A stretch of DNA of 64,000 nt from contig OU612075.1 in the NCBI GenBank assembly GCA_914767715.1, positions 16,246,001 to 16,310,000 of the forward strand, given 5' to 3'. Both the position numbers and the translations under genes were made by a program. The stretch comes from Membranipora membranacea (Eukaryota > Bryozoa > Gymnolaemata > Cheilostomatida > Membraniporidae). Under the pieces are notes generated by a model that had not been told where the DNA came from, did no database searches, and was given only the letters and a program-made list of their open reading frames with translations. This document shows, in pieces, positions 21,501 through 35,233 of this stretch; within the stretch, counting starts at the first letter, position 1, and the number at the start of each line of letters is the position of its first letter.

Positions 21501-24268
21501 TATACTAATGAGGGAAAGACCTCCTCATATATACAAACACAGAATGGTACTATTTTTCTGCTTTCAAACAGGATTTAGAAACACTCTTGAAGGAAAGGCT
21601 CAATGGAAGCATGAATGCAAAACAAGATCAGACTGAATTTTAATGACCGATTACAATAGAATTAGAAAACTATGATATTATGATGGTCCAAATCTGAGAA
21701 TGTAGGGGTTGTGAGGATAATGCCCGTCTCATTGTCCACTAAGGCGAATATAAACAAGTAGTGTACCTTTACTATGCACTAGGCGCCAGGGTACGCATCG
21801 TATATTAATTAAACATCTGGATGTTTTCATGACAAATTACCAACATTAAAATAGATGTTGAAAAGGTGTATAGTCATAGGAGTGATGGACAAGAAAGTGA
21901 GTGGTTCCAGTCTGAACCCGGATCTGATACGCCAGTGATGCTTGGCTGATTAATTTGTTGGCTAACTGGATCTAAGTCTCCTTCATTATTTACCAAGTCT
22001 CAATGTTCTATGGCTTCTCTTCAAAGGAAATGTCTGAGGTGCCAAGATACAAGTATAATATATGTAACTATCAACAAAACGTTTCTAAAAAATACATATC
22101 AACCCGCTTCCAAAATATCAGTTGCATCACTGATCAATATTCAGGTCACAGTCGGAGATATTGACCCCTTAGTAACCAGTCTCATCACTGTAACTATTGG
22201 CGTGTCATAAGAACAGAATTAATTGGAAAAACTCCATCAGGTATTCATAATCCTGCCACAGAGTAGATTAACATGCACAGCTACGTCACTGCTTTTGATA
22301 AATGGCCTTCCATCTGCACAGCAAAAACCCTACTCAAGCCAAATGGTCGCTGCCAAAGACATAGAAATGTAGGTCCAATAGCTAGAAAACCAATAGGAAA
22401 ATGATTGCATTAAAGCTGGTGACTCAAGCCTCATTGGCAGTTGTAGGTCATCCCATGACCTCACCACTATAAGCTGCACTCATGGGTAGGCAGTTCACTA
22501 AACTCCCTTCATTTGGTGGGTATTTGGAAACCATATCAGGGTATTGTGGGGCTTGTCATATTTTTTGGAAAATGCCATCATAGAGCCGCCTGTTTTAATC
22601 AGGTGATACATTATAACTGATGACCGTTTTTTACCTCATTCAATAGCCATTAACTGTTCCAAGAAAGATTTTTGACCTTTGGGAACGAAAAAAACATGAA
22701 GTGGTCGCACTGTTCTATATGGGGTTTGAAATTTTATTCAATATTTCATATTATATTGAAGTGAGTTTCCTGAAATTTCTGATCCAACATAGATGTACTA
22801 TACTATCACAATCTTAACTTTTGATACAACCACAAAGATGACCAGTGCTACATATGACTCATAACTGTTGATTTTATTAAACCCCAACCTTGCCGAATGG
22901 GGATAACATTCTAGCTTAGAGTTTTTAAAAATTTTTATTAGAACACTCGAACATTAGTAGATTTAGTAGATAACATCCCAAATTCTTACTAACTTGAGTA
23001 TGACGAGGGAAGATAACTTGCACACATATACATGATGAGTGGACAACTAACCAAATTACTTATATTGATTTTTTTTATCCATGCTTATCTGTTTTTGTTT
23101 TCAGATCTGTAAACGAGTATACAAACAAGTCAGGGACTACAGAGCTCACATGGCGACACATACTAACTCTACAAATCTGCAGTGTGATGTGTGCTACATC
23201 GTCTTACCAAATACAGAACTCTACCTCTCGCATTTCAATACAGTGAGTTAATTGACCTGTTCTGTTTATGCTTTGTTTTGCTTATTATCATAGCTGGCAT
23301 CTTAATTGACCTTCATTCCTGATGTCATTGGATTGGATGTATTCGATGACATGCCGTTGTCGTCGTTGTCGTTTATCTGATCAAATAACAAATGGGATCT
23401 TTCAGTGCGGTGTACACAAATAGCAAACCCCCAAAAAATACTCACTCACTCAATTTGTGCTTCATGGCCCTCCTCATCAAGGTCAAGGTCATTCACACTG
23501 ATCACCAGATGACAGTACAACCAGGGAGTTGGAAGTGATCCAAATCCTTGGTGAAACTATCAAAATTCTGTGTATTTCATCACACCAACTCCTTTCACGC
23601 GATAGGGATAATAGTTAATATATTAAAGTGTTGCCTCCGTGTTACTGACCAAGTTACAAACTACTGATCAAAGTGTTGTCATTTCAGAGGGGTATTTTGA
23701 CAATGTATCCTGTTTGACTCACTAATAATTAATTCACATTGTCTGTATCACATTAATTGTTTGTCACACCTACTCCGTCTAAACAGTAGAGATAATAACT
23801 GTTTGATGCCCAAACGGATGTCCATTTACGCACCCCTCGTTAATATATTAAAGTGATGCCGCCAAGTTCCTGACCAAGTTAGACCCCAACAATGACAGGA
23901 CCAATTACTGATCAAAGTGTTGCCATTTCATAGGAGTATTTTTCTATGAGTTGCCTTGCATCACAATGTATCCTGTTGGACTCACTTATAATTATTTTTA
24001 GATTCATGATTATAATAATTGTAATATTTAAAAAAATTTGTTTTTACATAATATATACTTAAATTTTTAGGAACATGCCCAAAAGGTTCTGCATAGCTGT
24101 AAGAAATGTGGGCGATACTTTCGAGATAAGTGCACGCTACGAATTCACATGAGAACTCATACAGGAGAAAAACCATATCAGTGTTCAAAATGCAAGAAGA
24201 CATTCCGACAGAGCGGAACTTGCAGAAGGCATATGAAAATACACGGAGAAACACCATCTGATGAATGA
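18149..24268 (+). CDS. C2H2 zinc-finger protein with CtBP-type motifs, copy A (five exons)
   Basis: Exons 18149-18587, 19124-19202, 20608-20758, 23105-23242 and 24071-24268 join in frame to 334 codons plus TGA. Every junction is GT-AG with matching phases (1, 2, 0, 0). Residues 33-37 are PLDLS and 71-75 PLNLS, the PxDLS-type docking motif for the CtBP corepressor. A Ser/Pro-rich stretch and a short amphipathic helix (about 104-121) follow. Five C2H2 fingers have ligands at 196/199/212/216, 222/225/238/242, 250/253/266/271 (H-x4-H), 279/282/295/299 and 307/310/323/327. Fingers 2 and 3 are split by introns. Only fingers 4-5 have a TGEKP linker. Finger 5 has Cys at the usual core Leu position, where copies B and C have Tyr. 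The start is the first ATG after an in-frame TGA. I infer a nuclear DNA-binding repressor; no orthologue is recognised. Confidence 0.85.
19124..19202 (+). CDS. copy A exon 2
   Basis: This 79-nt exon follows the acceptor TCTCTCATTTGTAG and precedes the donor AG-GTAAAG. It encodes [20 protein letters not shown] and onward to LSWR. Length and phase are identical in all three copies. Confidence 0.75.
20608..20758 (+). CDS. copy A exon 3 (finger 1)
   Basis: The acceptor is CTTTAG and the donor CAG-GTAAGG. It encodes finger 1 (CTVC...HVKTH) and the first Cys of finger 2. It is 12 nt shorter at the 5' side than copies B and C, where a second candidate acceptor (CTTACAG) follows. Confidence 0.88.
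23105..23242 (+). CDS. copy A exon 4 (fingers 2-3)
   Basis: This 138-nt, phase 0/0 exon follows the acceptor TTGTTTTCAG and precedes the donor ACA-GTGAGT. It encodes [19 protein letters not shown] and most of finger 3 (CDVC...SHFNT). Confidence 0.9.
24071..24268 (+). CDS. copy A exon 5 (fingers 4-5, stop)
   Basis: It follows the acceptor TTTTTAG. It begins GAACAT, where the CAT supplies the last His of finger 3, then encodes CKKC...[10 protein letters not shown] and finger 5, ending GETPSDE-TGA. Confidence 0.92.
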   Translation, partial: EHAQKVLHSCKKCGRYFRDKCTLRIHMRTHTGEKPYQCSKCKKTFRQSGTCRRHMKIHGETPSDE

Positions 24269-27200
24269 ATTTGATTATGAAATAATTTAAATTTTTGTAA
24301 ATATAAACATGTACATAATATTTTTGCTGAAGACCTCTGGAAAATATATTATTTTTCTACCAACTATTTGTCCTTATTTCTGTTTGAGAGCACTTTCTAT
24401 CAAACTGACTTCCGCACTCCATAATGTGAAGGTGAAGGTGGAGGGGAAAACAATATCTGTAGTGAGGATGGACAACCTCCATATTTTTGATGATTTGACA
24501 AGTTTGACCAGATAACTTGCTATTCTCTGGAAGAATGTCATCACTGGTACAGGAATATTTTTGTAATGTTCGGCCCTCAGATCGTCATGCATTGTATAAA
24601 ACTCTCATAAAGATTAGTTTTAACATTGCGTACTATTTGTTTGTCAGAATACATTAACCGGTGCAATCAAAGTTTGTCTTGCTACAATGAGTTGAGATAT
24701 GTTACAATCAAAATGTTTCCATTGAATAATTGAAAGTTAGTGTTACCTTCCAAGTTTTACCACCAGCAGTATGTCTCGTTTATGAGCCAATTGATAAGGT
24801 ATATCATTGGTGCGGAGACTCATCTTCAATAGGTTCTAATTTCAGTCCTCACTAGTTGAAAGTGATGAAGTTTGTGGATGTTTTAGTGTCACACTTTTCA
24901 AAGTGATTGATACAAACACTTGAGAAACCAAATGAATACGCATTGTGACAGCACTGAATATTTCATAAATGGCATCTATTCCATGAGATTAACAGGTGAA
25001 TCAAAGGCTCATAGATTTGGCAGCAGAGATTCCATTGGAAAGTTTATTTGGCAAACATGCATATCACTAGCCTTGATGAAATAGAGTTTTCATCTTCATT
25101 GCATTACTTATGCACATTCTATCTATATCAAGAAATATTCATTATGATGAATTGGCCGACACATGATGCCAACAACCATTTAAATATTAATTTTGTTCCC
25201 AGTAAGACCCAATAATGCCGCCAAAGAATACTGATACCACAAGGATAGCTTGATCTCAAAATGAATGCTTGGAGATGCCTCTATCGCTGAATGTGAACCG
25301 AAACCGGATCTCCATGTCAACATTCTATTGAGATCCAATTGATAATACTTTATTTGCATGCAGAATCATGATATGTTCGCGCCGGTATCTATGGGCTTAA
25401 AAAGGAATGGTGGTTTTAGAAAAAAAACTTGATATCGGTAAATCAATGTGATGCGATTCCTTTGTGCGGAGGTTAAGACCTTTATGTTTTCAAATTGCTT
25501 TTTATGTCTGATTTTATTTCAAATTTGGGCTCAAAACAAAAAAATTAGTGTGGTCTTGCATGTCTAATCTTCAAATAAAAAAAAATTGATTGATTAAAGT
25601 TCAAATGGCAATCGATTTAACCCTTCAGTCACCGCTAAAGAATCATGGTAGAATTGTAGACTTTGTAAAACGTCCTCTTGCCCCAATAAAGTGCATTCAT
25701 ATCGCCTTTTCAGGGAACCTCCATTAACACCTGAATCACACTGCGTTGCATCGGATCACAGCGCATCAAATCACATTATATAATATTTACTTTAAATCAA
25801 ATTATTTTATAACTCACAGTAAAATTATTGGTTCTGAGTCTCCAGGAACAGGAAAGGCGGATGTAATGAAAAGTTTGATCCAATCAATATTCAATAACTC
25901 AATAAACTTGACCTAAGATAGCTTTGGTCTCACAAATGGCATTGACTTGTTGGCAACCATCAGTGATAGGTCATTTTTTGTAGATCCATCAGTCTCTTTG
26001 TTTTGTTTCATTGTATTCTCATCAACTAATTGAATTTAATTTTTAATATATGTATATATAGCATATTACTGAAAAATAACCCAATGCAAATTAAGCTTCA
26101 TCTGTCATCTCCTTATTAAAAATTGATTGTTTGCAAATTATGCCACATCCTGGTCAGAGAAATTTTCCCACTGTGTCAAAATAAGGCGAGTGAGTATGTT
26201 GTTGTTAGAACAATAGTGGATAATTGCAGCTTTTCACCATATTTTTAGCCTGGACATTGGCAAACTGACAATTGAACCAAAGTATATTCATTATGTATTC
26301 AAGGATGTAGTGTGGAAGATTGCATGTAGCCCAATTAAAATGTAAATGTGCTCATTTTGCCTATTTCAGATTCACTCAACTTAACTTTTCCCCTGCACTC
26401 ATTAGTCTGCTTACCCCTTAGCAATTAACAATTTTTTTAAACATTTTTAGAACTAAATGACCATTTTAGTAATGTTGCTATGTTTATTACCTATGTTGTT
26501 TATTAGTAAATTTACACACAACACATGAATGAAAGGAGAAACACGCAGTTCCAATTGCTTGTGAAATTCATTTCTTGGTGGTACTGACATTATGGCATCA
26601 AATGCAAAATGATTGCATAGCCTTAAATGTGTTTGACCAAAAGGAATAGGTGGAAAGTTTTCTACCAAATAAGACGTGACAAGGTCACAAGGCCAGAAGT
26701 TTGCCAAGTGACTTTTGCGGGATTCATATATGAACAGTTCACTAGGAATTTTCATTCGAAACAGGAATTAATTGCCATTAGCTCACGATGGAAGAAGTTT
26801 AACTACATATATCCAGGATTTAATCATGATTTAGCATAATTTAATAGCATCCCATACTTTGACCAAGATATCACAGAACAAGGATATGCAAGGGGAAGCC
26901 TCAAATATATTTATATTGCTCGCAGTTTTAGGGGAAAACTTATTTCCAATCATAAACAGCATCAGCTGTGCAGTTCAAGAAACGGCGTCCGCACAGTTAT
27001 ATCACCGAGTGAGAATATATCCTTACTCCGTTATATCTCAAGGCTCATCTTGCACATTCAGGAAAGTACCCAAAAGTATATAAGCATCAAAGGAACTATA
27101 AAACCATTCCATGAAGCATACATTATCATGTCAAAGACTAAGCCCTCAGCCATGGTACAACATGCCTGCAGATGCTCACAAAGTAAAGCTCTAACAAATC

Positions 27201-29243
27201 CAACGTTCTGCCACTCGAAATATTCTTCCAGATGCTGATATTTACGATCGTTTGACTGCGGCGACTAGTCTATTGAAATTTCACATGACAATGACCATAC
27301 ACTAAACCAAATTAGTGCCCTACGCCAGTAAGACTTAATACTTCTTTTGAGTATTATTATTTATTCTTTCTAAAAATTTTTGCCTCCCTTTTAATATGAT
27401 CAACCTAGCATTTCTGACGATTTTTTCTGAAATAGCTATAAAAACACTTCAAACTATCAAGGCATACAGACCATATTCAACACTTTGTATAATAGATAGA
27501 CATTTTAAGCGTGCGGGAAATATCCAGTGTTCTGAGTATTGACCAAAAATCTGTCAGCTGCTTCTCTCTCACACATTATCATTGTAAAAGCCAGACAAAT
27601 CATTGTTGATAGGTTCAAGCTTATGATTACCATATTGGTGTATTAGATGAAAGTTACACTTTCCAGAAAAGTTAGAACTTAGGCAATGGCTGAAATATAC
27701 AGACAGAACTACAGCCTCCACCTCCAAGAAAGATTATATTATAAAAAAGATTTTTGCGCTCAGTTATTTAAAGTCAAAAATGCTCAGTTGTAGTTATCTC
27801 CTCCTTACTTTTTCAAAAAGCACAATCCACATCCCGGAGCATGGGCAGCGAAATTTGTTGCCTTAGTGATGAGGCACCTATATCTTTGCCAGGTTGCTCT
27901 TTGTTTGCAGGAAGGTCGGAGCACATCTGGGTGCCAACCAAAGCCCAGTAGCCAATGAACCGCTGATACATTTGTTATGAGGCCCTTTCGATAAATTTAA
28001 ATTCATTGATTGCACAGACCAAGGGAACATTGTGGCAGCATCATTCCAAGATTATAATAGTTATTCCTATTATTAAAACAGTCACAATGCTGTATACATA
28101 GCTACCCACCTCACCAATTTAGCTAGAATAGTTACAGGTGTAACTTAAGCATAGAACATCAAATCTAATCGTGGAGTAAGGCTGTACGGAAGGAAGTTTT
28201 TTCCACGTGAGAGCCTGCATATTCTATTCTTTACTGCAATCAAAAACTTTGAACTCAGTTCATGCTCCGGAACCCTATATTTGTGACAAATAGATGAAAG
28301 AAGTTTTTGACATCAAGCTTCACATAATTTTCCCCTTGACACTAAGCTTGCAGGTACCTTGACCAAGGAGTAAAAAAACTCTTTGTCTTGACTATTATTG
28401 AAAAATTTACTCTGCATCGCTTTACTCTTTGAATCAGTCTAGCCACCAACTAAATTGCTTTGCACAGAAAAATGGCTTCATATGGATTTATCTGCAACCA
28501 GCAGCTAGAATACACATTCTTTCCATACTCAACACAATGTTTCCCCAACAAAAATCAAGCCATGTAAGTGGAAACTGATGTAAAATTTCTCTTGACATCG
28601 CAAACAGTTCTAGTTTTGAAAGCTGCAGTCATACGGCACAGCTTGAACATATGGCCATGTTATTATAGCGAGGTTGTGATGATCAAAGGATAAGAAATCA
28701 TTCCCTACAACTAACAGGATTTTTAGGATAAGCTTGAGCCATGCTGCCATGTTATGGCCATCTTCTCACAATGAATAAAATACATGGGGTGATAACTCTA
28801 TTTTGTAAATAAGCCACCAAATTTCAACAAGATGAGAGGACAACTTCTTAGCCTAGGATTTGCCCAAATTGACTTTAATGAACTGAGCAGCTGGGCGCAA
28901 AAGTCACTTCTTACAATTAACAAAAACCGACCAGAGGCACTATGAATATTACAAAAGTTGGAAATTTTTGCTCATTCATTTGATTCGAAAATTCATATAG
29001 AATGTCTCCTGGTTGTTCTGCACTTAGTTGGGCAGTATTGGTCTATAATAAGTATTGTCAGCGGATGTGATTTTGGTATTTGTTTTGATGCTGGAGTCCC
29101 GTGGACGGACATTGTGACATGGAACCCTTATAAAGTAGTACAAGTTGTAACTGCACATGTCCACCTTGTATATCCTTATTATGTGACATATCAGTCAATG
29201 TAGTTAAACTATTTCCGCAATGAGCTATTTATGATTGATTCCA
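24269..29243. other. 3' flank of copy A and intergenic spacer
   Basis: 24269-24640 still matches the 3' flank of copy C (61753-62140). Beyond that the sequence is private and AT-rich. Short frames here (for example 26453-26755 minus and 28958-29203 plus) show no motif, splice context or repeat in other units. I see no gene. Confidence 0.5.
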
Positions 29244-29267
29244 CCCCCCCCCCCCCCCCCCCCCCCC
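29244..29267. repeat. poly-C tract, 24 bases
   Basis: An uninterrupted run of 24 C follows ttgattcca and precedes ggctcc. The exact length may be a sequencing or assembly estimate. Confidence 0.9.
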
Positions 29268-29902
29268 GGCTCCTTTCATTGTCGATGAACCCCGTGGGTT
29301 TCTATCAAAAACCCACAATTGCAGGCCAGATGCCAGGATGTCGGATAGGATGTAATTATATATTATAGTGGTTTTATTGCAATATAGGATTTTGAGTAAT
29401 GAAATAAAGAGAGAGAATTAGGAACAGGATAGCGGAATAAACAGAGCCCAAACAAAACTCTAAACATGATTAATCCATCCACAAATGTGCTTACATCAGC
29501 AATAATTATAGGAAAGGTTACAGAGAGTAAGCAATTCGCAATCCTAGTTTTTGACTAGAGCTGATCCGGTTCATGTCACAGGTGCCCACCCTGTCACGCT
29601 AGTGGGACACAAGTGGGCGCTTGACAAGGCTAGATGGTGCCCTCAATCCATTATTTTTAAGGACGCTCTTTTTCCCAACAGTGTGTCAGACTTGGTTTAC
29701 ATGCATTTTATTGAAATTAAACGGTAAACAATTGAAATTGAAATTGGAAGCTGGTGGACCTTTATTAAGCCAAAGCCAAATAAAGTTGATTGCAATGTTG
29801 GATGTATGTACAGGTACTGACCTAGGTCTGCTCTATACCTATGCAACAAGAAAATCAAATGGATAGCTATACACAGCATCCAGTACCCATCACATCCGTT
29901 AA

Positions 29903-30538
29903 AAACTTAGTTTGAGGCTGCTCTTTTGTATCACATCTTATTCTCCATATTTTATTCTATCATGTGAGTGAATGCCAGCTTTAGAATACAAATATTGAGG
30001 AAGTTATGGCCTCTCAAACTTCCAAGGTAACGGCAATTTATCGGCAGTAAGAATCAGCCGGCAATCCCTATGGTACGTCACAACCATCATACTTATTACG
30101 ATACACTAATAAATATGTTGATGATCAAAATGTTCAGATCTGTAACGGTCTCGAACACAGGTCCAAATGGCTTTGCAGGCAACGCCGCTAACTCTGAGCT
30201 ATATTGTCAACAGGCCCACCTAGTTGGTCCAAGTGGCGCGATAGGTATCTGGACCCAGGTTCGATTCCCCCCCAGGTCTGAATTTTGATCATCATCTTAT
30301 CTGTGTGATTATAAGTGTATTACCACATAATAAGTATGACCATAGACAAAACACATGTCTATGGTTGTGACGTACCCCAGGGGAAACATCCGCTTATTCC
30401 CAATGCCGATTGAAGACAATCACCCTGGAAGTTTGAGAGGCCATAACGTCCTCAATATTTGGATTATAAAGCTGAAAATGATAGAATAAAATATGGAGAA
30501 TAAGACGTGATACAAAAGAGCAGCCTCAAACTAAGTCT
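29903..30538. mobile_element. TTAA-flanked fold-back element (MITE), about 636 bp
   Basis: Long imperfect inverted arms (about 29903-30110 and 30315-30538) begin just inside TTAA on both sides (29899-29902 and 30539-30542). The outer ends read AAACTTAGTTTGAGGCTGC and its inverse GCAGCCTCAAACTAAG. The arms share about 100 bp of near identity and then indel-rich similarity. TTAA flanks fit piggyBac-type mobilisation, but no empty site is available here. Confidence 0.7.
30225..30268 (+). promoter_or_regulatory. tRNA-like Pol III A and B boxes
   Basis: TGGTCCAAGTGG (30225-30236) fits an A box and GGTTCGATTCC (30258-30268) fits a B box. Their 33-bp offset is too short for a normal tRNA, and no acceptor stem pairs. 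I read it as tRNA-derived, SINE-like sequence in the spacer of the fold-back element. Confidence 0.45.
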
Positions 30539-30542
30539 TTAA

Positions 30543-31251
30543 GCTGAGATCTCTCAGACAAGCGGAGATATTTATATTTAGTAAAACCTCACATGTTTTT
30601 AACAAATGAGGCATTCTGTTAGTCTGTTATTTAATTTTTATGATTTATATTAAGCTCCCCTTGATAGCTGGACCTATTAGCCAGTTTTCATGTCCTCTAA
30701 CCAGTCGTAAATTGGTATGAATGGGGCCCCACTTAAAATGTGTGTACACCCTCCTGTCTAGAACCGCATTTCTTAAATTTCAAGAGAGCAATGTTCAATG
30801 ACAAAGATGTAATATAAAATCTTTTAAATCTTTAAATTCTCATCAAATTCATAATCTCCCACACTTTCAAACTTCGGTTGGTCTGCTAAGTGGATTTCTA
30901 CCTCCCACCTCTCAAAGTTTTTGAAATGATACTTGTGTTACAGGTCCTCTTGAAAAATTCAGTCTACAATACATTGTAGGGGAGTAACATGGCTCCTAAA
31001 TGATTGCCTCCTGACATTTATGCCAAGGTTGTTGATGTTTGACACCATCCCGTGACAGCCTATACATCCTTGTACCGGTTGGTTTTACATGATTATGCTG
31101 GATTTCTTGGCATTAATACCATCCAGGCCATACTTTGCTGCAGAGTTGAATCGGCAAGAAGATTTCCAAGCTAATCCAGAGAATCCAGAGGTTCAGGTTC
31201 AGAGTCCAAAACATGCAAAACTTGTTTAATAATAATACCACATCATACATA
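30543..31251. other. spacer before unit B
   Basis: Unique AT-rich sequence. I see no gene or repeat up to the start of segment b at about 31252. Confidence 0.5.
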
Positions 31252-32930
31252 CATGTCATCCCCAAGGTTGGTGAAACTGATAGAATTTAAAATGTGCAGA
31301 CGTAGTTGGATGATGTCTGATTTTACAGGGGGACACGGCTCAAAGTAGTTGCTGGATATAAGACCAAAAACATCTTCACGTGACCAAACGCCATTTAGGT
31401 TGCTAGAGAGAAAACCATCCCCGATGTACTATTCGACCATGTTAACTTAAACATTACAAAGAGCATTCTCCATCTTATTACCAAAGCTGGCAATTCAAAT
31501 ATCTAAATCTTACCAAATTCACAAGATAAACAATATATGCTGCATATCATACAAATTATACTACTATAATATATTGCCGATAATTTGCCAATTTATTTTG
31601 ATTTCTGATTTATTGTTATTCTTGTTTTCGTTATCGAAGAAGTTCACCCATGAATTGATGACCTAGAATAACATGACTTAGCTTTATTCAATTGGTGAAC
31701 ATACTGACTGCCAGTGACTGCATAATATGATACCCTTTCTCTGGTGGGAAATAAATAATTCGCTCCCTCACATATCCCTAGCTTGTGTGGTACACATGTC
31801 AAATAAACATACCTAGTCCGCTCACAGTTGTTTAGGGAGAACCACTGACAACTGAGCCTGTGCATTGGGTTTGAAACAAACATGGCCTTTAGACTGAGTT
31901 ATGCCCTGGATTGTTTTTGCATAGTCCTTATCTTTACATACCTTAGTAACCTCAGCAGAAAATATCATAAATTCCAAGCTTTTGTATATTCTTTGTCTCA
32001 CGATGACACATTTTCGGCAGGATGTAAAAGCTGAGAGAGATGAGATTGGGGTATACCATTGAATTCCATATCTGGAATAGCATCATTAGCTTTCTTTTGC
32101 AAAACAAAGGGCTTGCAAAAATAGCCAGTCCCTAGTAGCAATCTAGAAATGCCCTAATCATCGACACTGTATGGGGTATAATTACTGTTTGCAATTTTGT
32201 AAACAAGACAATTTCTCAGGCTAATTATTCATGCTACTAGGGACAGCCAATCAGATAACAGTCAGATGGGTCCCTGTGTTTAGTGTCTTAACGGTATAAC
32301 GCTATGATACTATTTCCATTCTAAGAGAAGAATCTAATTCAGTGGGGTATACACATATAATCTGTCTATCAACAAGCGCCTCTTTTCTAGAAGCAATCAA
32401 TTACAGGCTTCCATTCCAGCAATGTGAGGTCACCAGAGTTAAAATTAATCACCTGATGTATGACATTTCAGTTTTAGTGAGATCACAAGGTTGATAGATT
32501 GGGACAAAAAACAGACATAAATTAATTCAATTTTCACCTATTTAACTATGTGATTGCACACATCACCAAAGGCTCTTGTGACATTGAGAGCGGGATTAAA
32601 TTGATTGATGGGAAAAAATAGCCATGAATGATCCTTTGATATGGATAGGTTGAGACAAGAATTTCACAGTAGGTCCGGGTTTTTAACACAGCATCACTTC
32701 CATAGAGATGTGAAGTGTTGGCAGTATTCACCATTTTATGTAGTCGAGAACTAGTGAAATTTGTGGCTAGTTTACATTGCTTATACCCAGCTCAGCGTTT
32801 GTATTTTGGTGTGAACAGCATCCTCAATATTTAGCTAAACGCAAGATCAGGTACTGAAACAAGGTCACTAACACGTCATAATAACTGACAAATATTGGTC
32901 AACGTTCATAGTTATCAAGAAGTAGTTTAT
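31252..32930. repeat. Segment b of unit B
   Basis: It matches b2 of unit A (13957-15711) and segment b of unit C (52960-54052); B and C are more alike. About 230 bp at 32060-32340 interrupt the similarity with a private block. No gene is supported. Confidence 0.8.
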
Positions 32931-34744
32931 CGAAATGCAGATTTTTTGCAAGATTTTTTATTAAATACAAAGAGGGAGCTGAATTATTGTTGGAAGCCTA
33001 TTTTTCGTTTGCCTGTCTATGATAATGTTAATTGTCGAATTTGAATTGGAATGCTCCAGTACACATATATTGGGTTCCTCTCAGGCTTTCAAAGTTACTG
33101 ATGGATTATAGAACAAATCATTGCCAAAGATGAGGCCTGAGAATTGTATGATGTGCTGATGATTTGCACACACAATAATTGTGACGTTATGTCATGCACA
33201 CAGAAATGAAACTAGTTTCTGACATGACGTTTTAGTCTGCAGAATTTCTTATTCAGGAATTTGAGCTAGTAGTTATATGGGCAGTTACAGCTGCAGTGAA
33301 ATACTTCTAGCGCTTTATCTGGAGAGCGATTGATATTGGTCCCAAAACAGCATATTTTATGCTAATTATTACACAATAATTATCATCAAAGCAAAGAAGA
33401 GGTGGGATCTCATTATGGTATATTTTTAGAAACAATTAATTCAGGTTGAACTCTTGGAACATCATATTTAACTATATCATTACCCCTGGGTCCTTGTGGG
33501 CCTGGCCCTCCAAAAATAACTGCTGTTGGTGGTGGGTGAAGGTATTGTGTATTATCATTCATCATTCTGTTGACATCTATTAAAAGAATGCTTGGGATAG
33601 ATTCCATAAAACCAGACACGGTCGGTTTTTATTTTCTAACCCGGACATTTATGGCTTTTGAGTTGAAGGTCCAGTTATCTATGCTTTTCACAGAAAGGGC
33701 TTTGCATCCGGAATGACACACTGTCTTAAAATTCTCTGGTAAATTCTTATTAAGCATTTCATGTATTCATGAAGTGAATTACGTATAAAAAGAAGTAACT
33801 AGAAGAAAAGTATCCAAATAATTATTTCCTTGATTGCGTTCAAGGATTACCTCAATGCTTTGCGGCAGCACCCATTGAAGGATCTTGGGATATGTCATGC
33901 GGCCATCTCATTCTCATTTGGGAAATGGCAGGACTGATACGCAGTTCTGCTTGGTTTTGATTGGGCGCTGAATTGGTGTTTATTTTGCGGACCTTGCTTC
34001 TGTTATAAATGAAAAAGAATTAAGTAGAGAGAAAAACATCTTAGAATTATCAATCAATTTTTTTCTCCTTAAGAATCTATAATGAGGATGGTCAAAAATC
34101 GATGAACTCGTTCAGCGGTCCTCTTTTTCAGTGATAAAAATAACATGAACTTTTGCCCTCATACTAATATTTGGACAGATGATATTTTCCTGTCCGAATT
34201 TGTGAGTTCCTAGTTGCCATAGCTAAATTAGTTCCCATTTTCCGTATTGGATAATTCATAATCGCACTTGGAGAAACCGCAGCAAGCATCAAGCATCAAA
34301 CCAGAATGATATTGGTTACAATAATAATCAGTACCAGTAGGTGGTTTAGCTGAAAGTATTGCACATAAGGGACCGTTAAGTTTTAGTAAGTCAATATGGT
34401 ATATGAGTTGGTGGGATATTACCTCTCAAATCAAAATCTGAGCTCAAATATATAAAATATAACTTGCACTGTGTTTCCATATCCCAGCAGATCGTAATAT
34501 TTTGGAGCTGTTGGTTTTTCAAATTTTCTGGACTCATATTGGTTTGGGAAAGAGTTTTAAACGCTTTAAATAGAAGATGTTTACCTAACTTGTGCAGTCT
34601 CATAATTTTGAGCATGATAGTCATGAAATTTTGGGAAATGACACTAATTTTCCTTTGAGCTCACATGATCTGCATTATGAAATGCTCCTTCATACTTTTG
34701 TCATTGTGTACTATGGGTAGTATCATAATTTTCCTAAAGATAAC

Positions 34745-35233
34745 TTATATTTGTCCAATTTTGATTTGTTTAACCTGTTCATTACAAACTGTTGTAGATA
34801 ACGAGATGCAAAATTTTGTTCGAGGTTGAGAATTTAGGCGGCTAAACCGGGTTGAGGATGTTGTCCTGTTCCCATAAGCCCATTCTGGTGTGCGGATCAG
34901 TTTTGAGGACAAGGTAATGATAATCTCTATGACCACTGCTTGTAGATTAGCCGATGTGTTTGCTCTGAGGTGATAAGCTGTTGGATGGAAAGAGAGAGTC
35001 AATGCAAGGTTCCTGAATATAACTGAGCGAGATAAACGGTGAAAGTGAATCTGAATTATTTTCAAATCACTATGATATCCATAGGTACTTTCAGGAAAGT
35101 ACCATCTGACCTGGCACTGGCTCCTTCCCAAGCACCAGCCAATCAGAGCCAACACATTGGCAACTTGTAGATGTACCCATGTATCTACAGTCAATTGTTG
35201 TAAATATTTGCTGATCATGGGATTTCGAACCAC
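34745..35233 (-). other. antisense ORF, 162 codons, shared by units B and C
   Basis: The frame is open in unit B here and in unit C at 54851-55339. In unit A it is split (16719-16976 and 17031-17246). Of the differences between B and C most change the amino acid, as expected for neutral drift. It has no recognised domain. I keep it as an observation and do not call a gene. Confidence 0.2.

Noticed and set aside
30210-30280. Possible functional tRNA gene
   Set aside because: A and B boxes are present but 33 bp apart, with no pairing acceptor stem. It is tRNA-derived at best.
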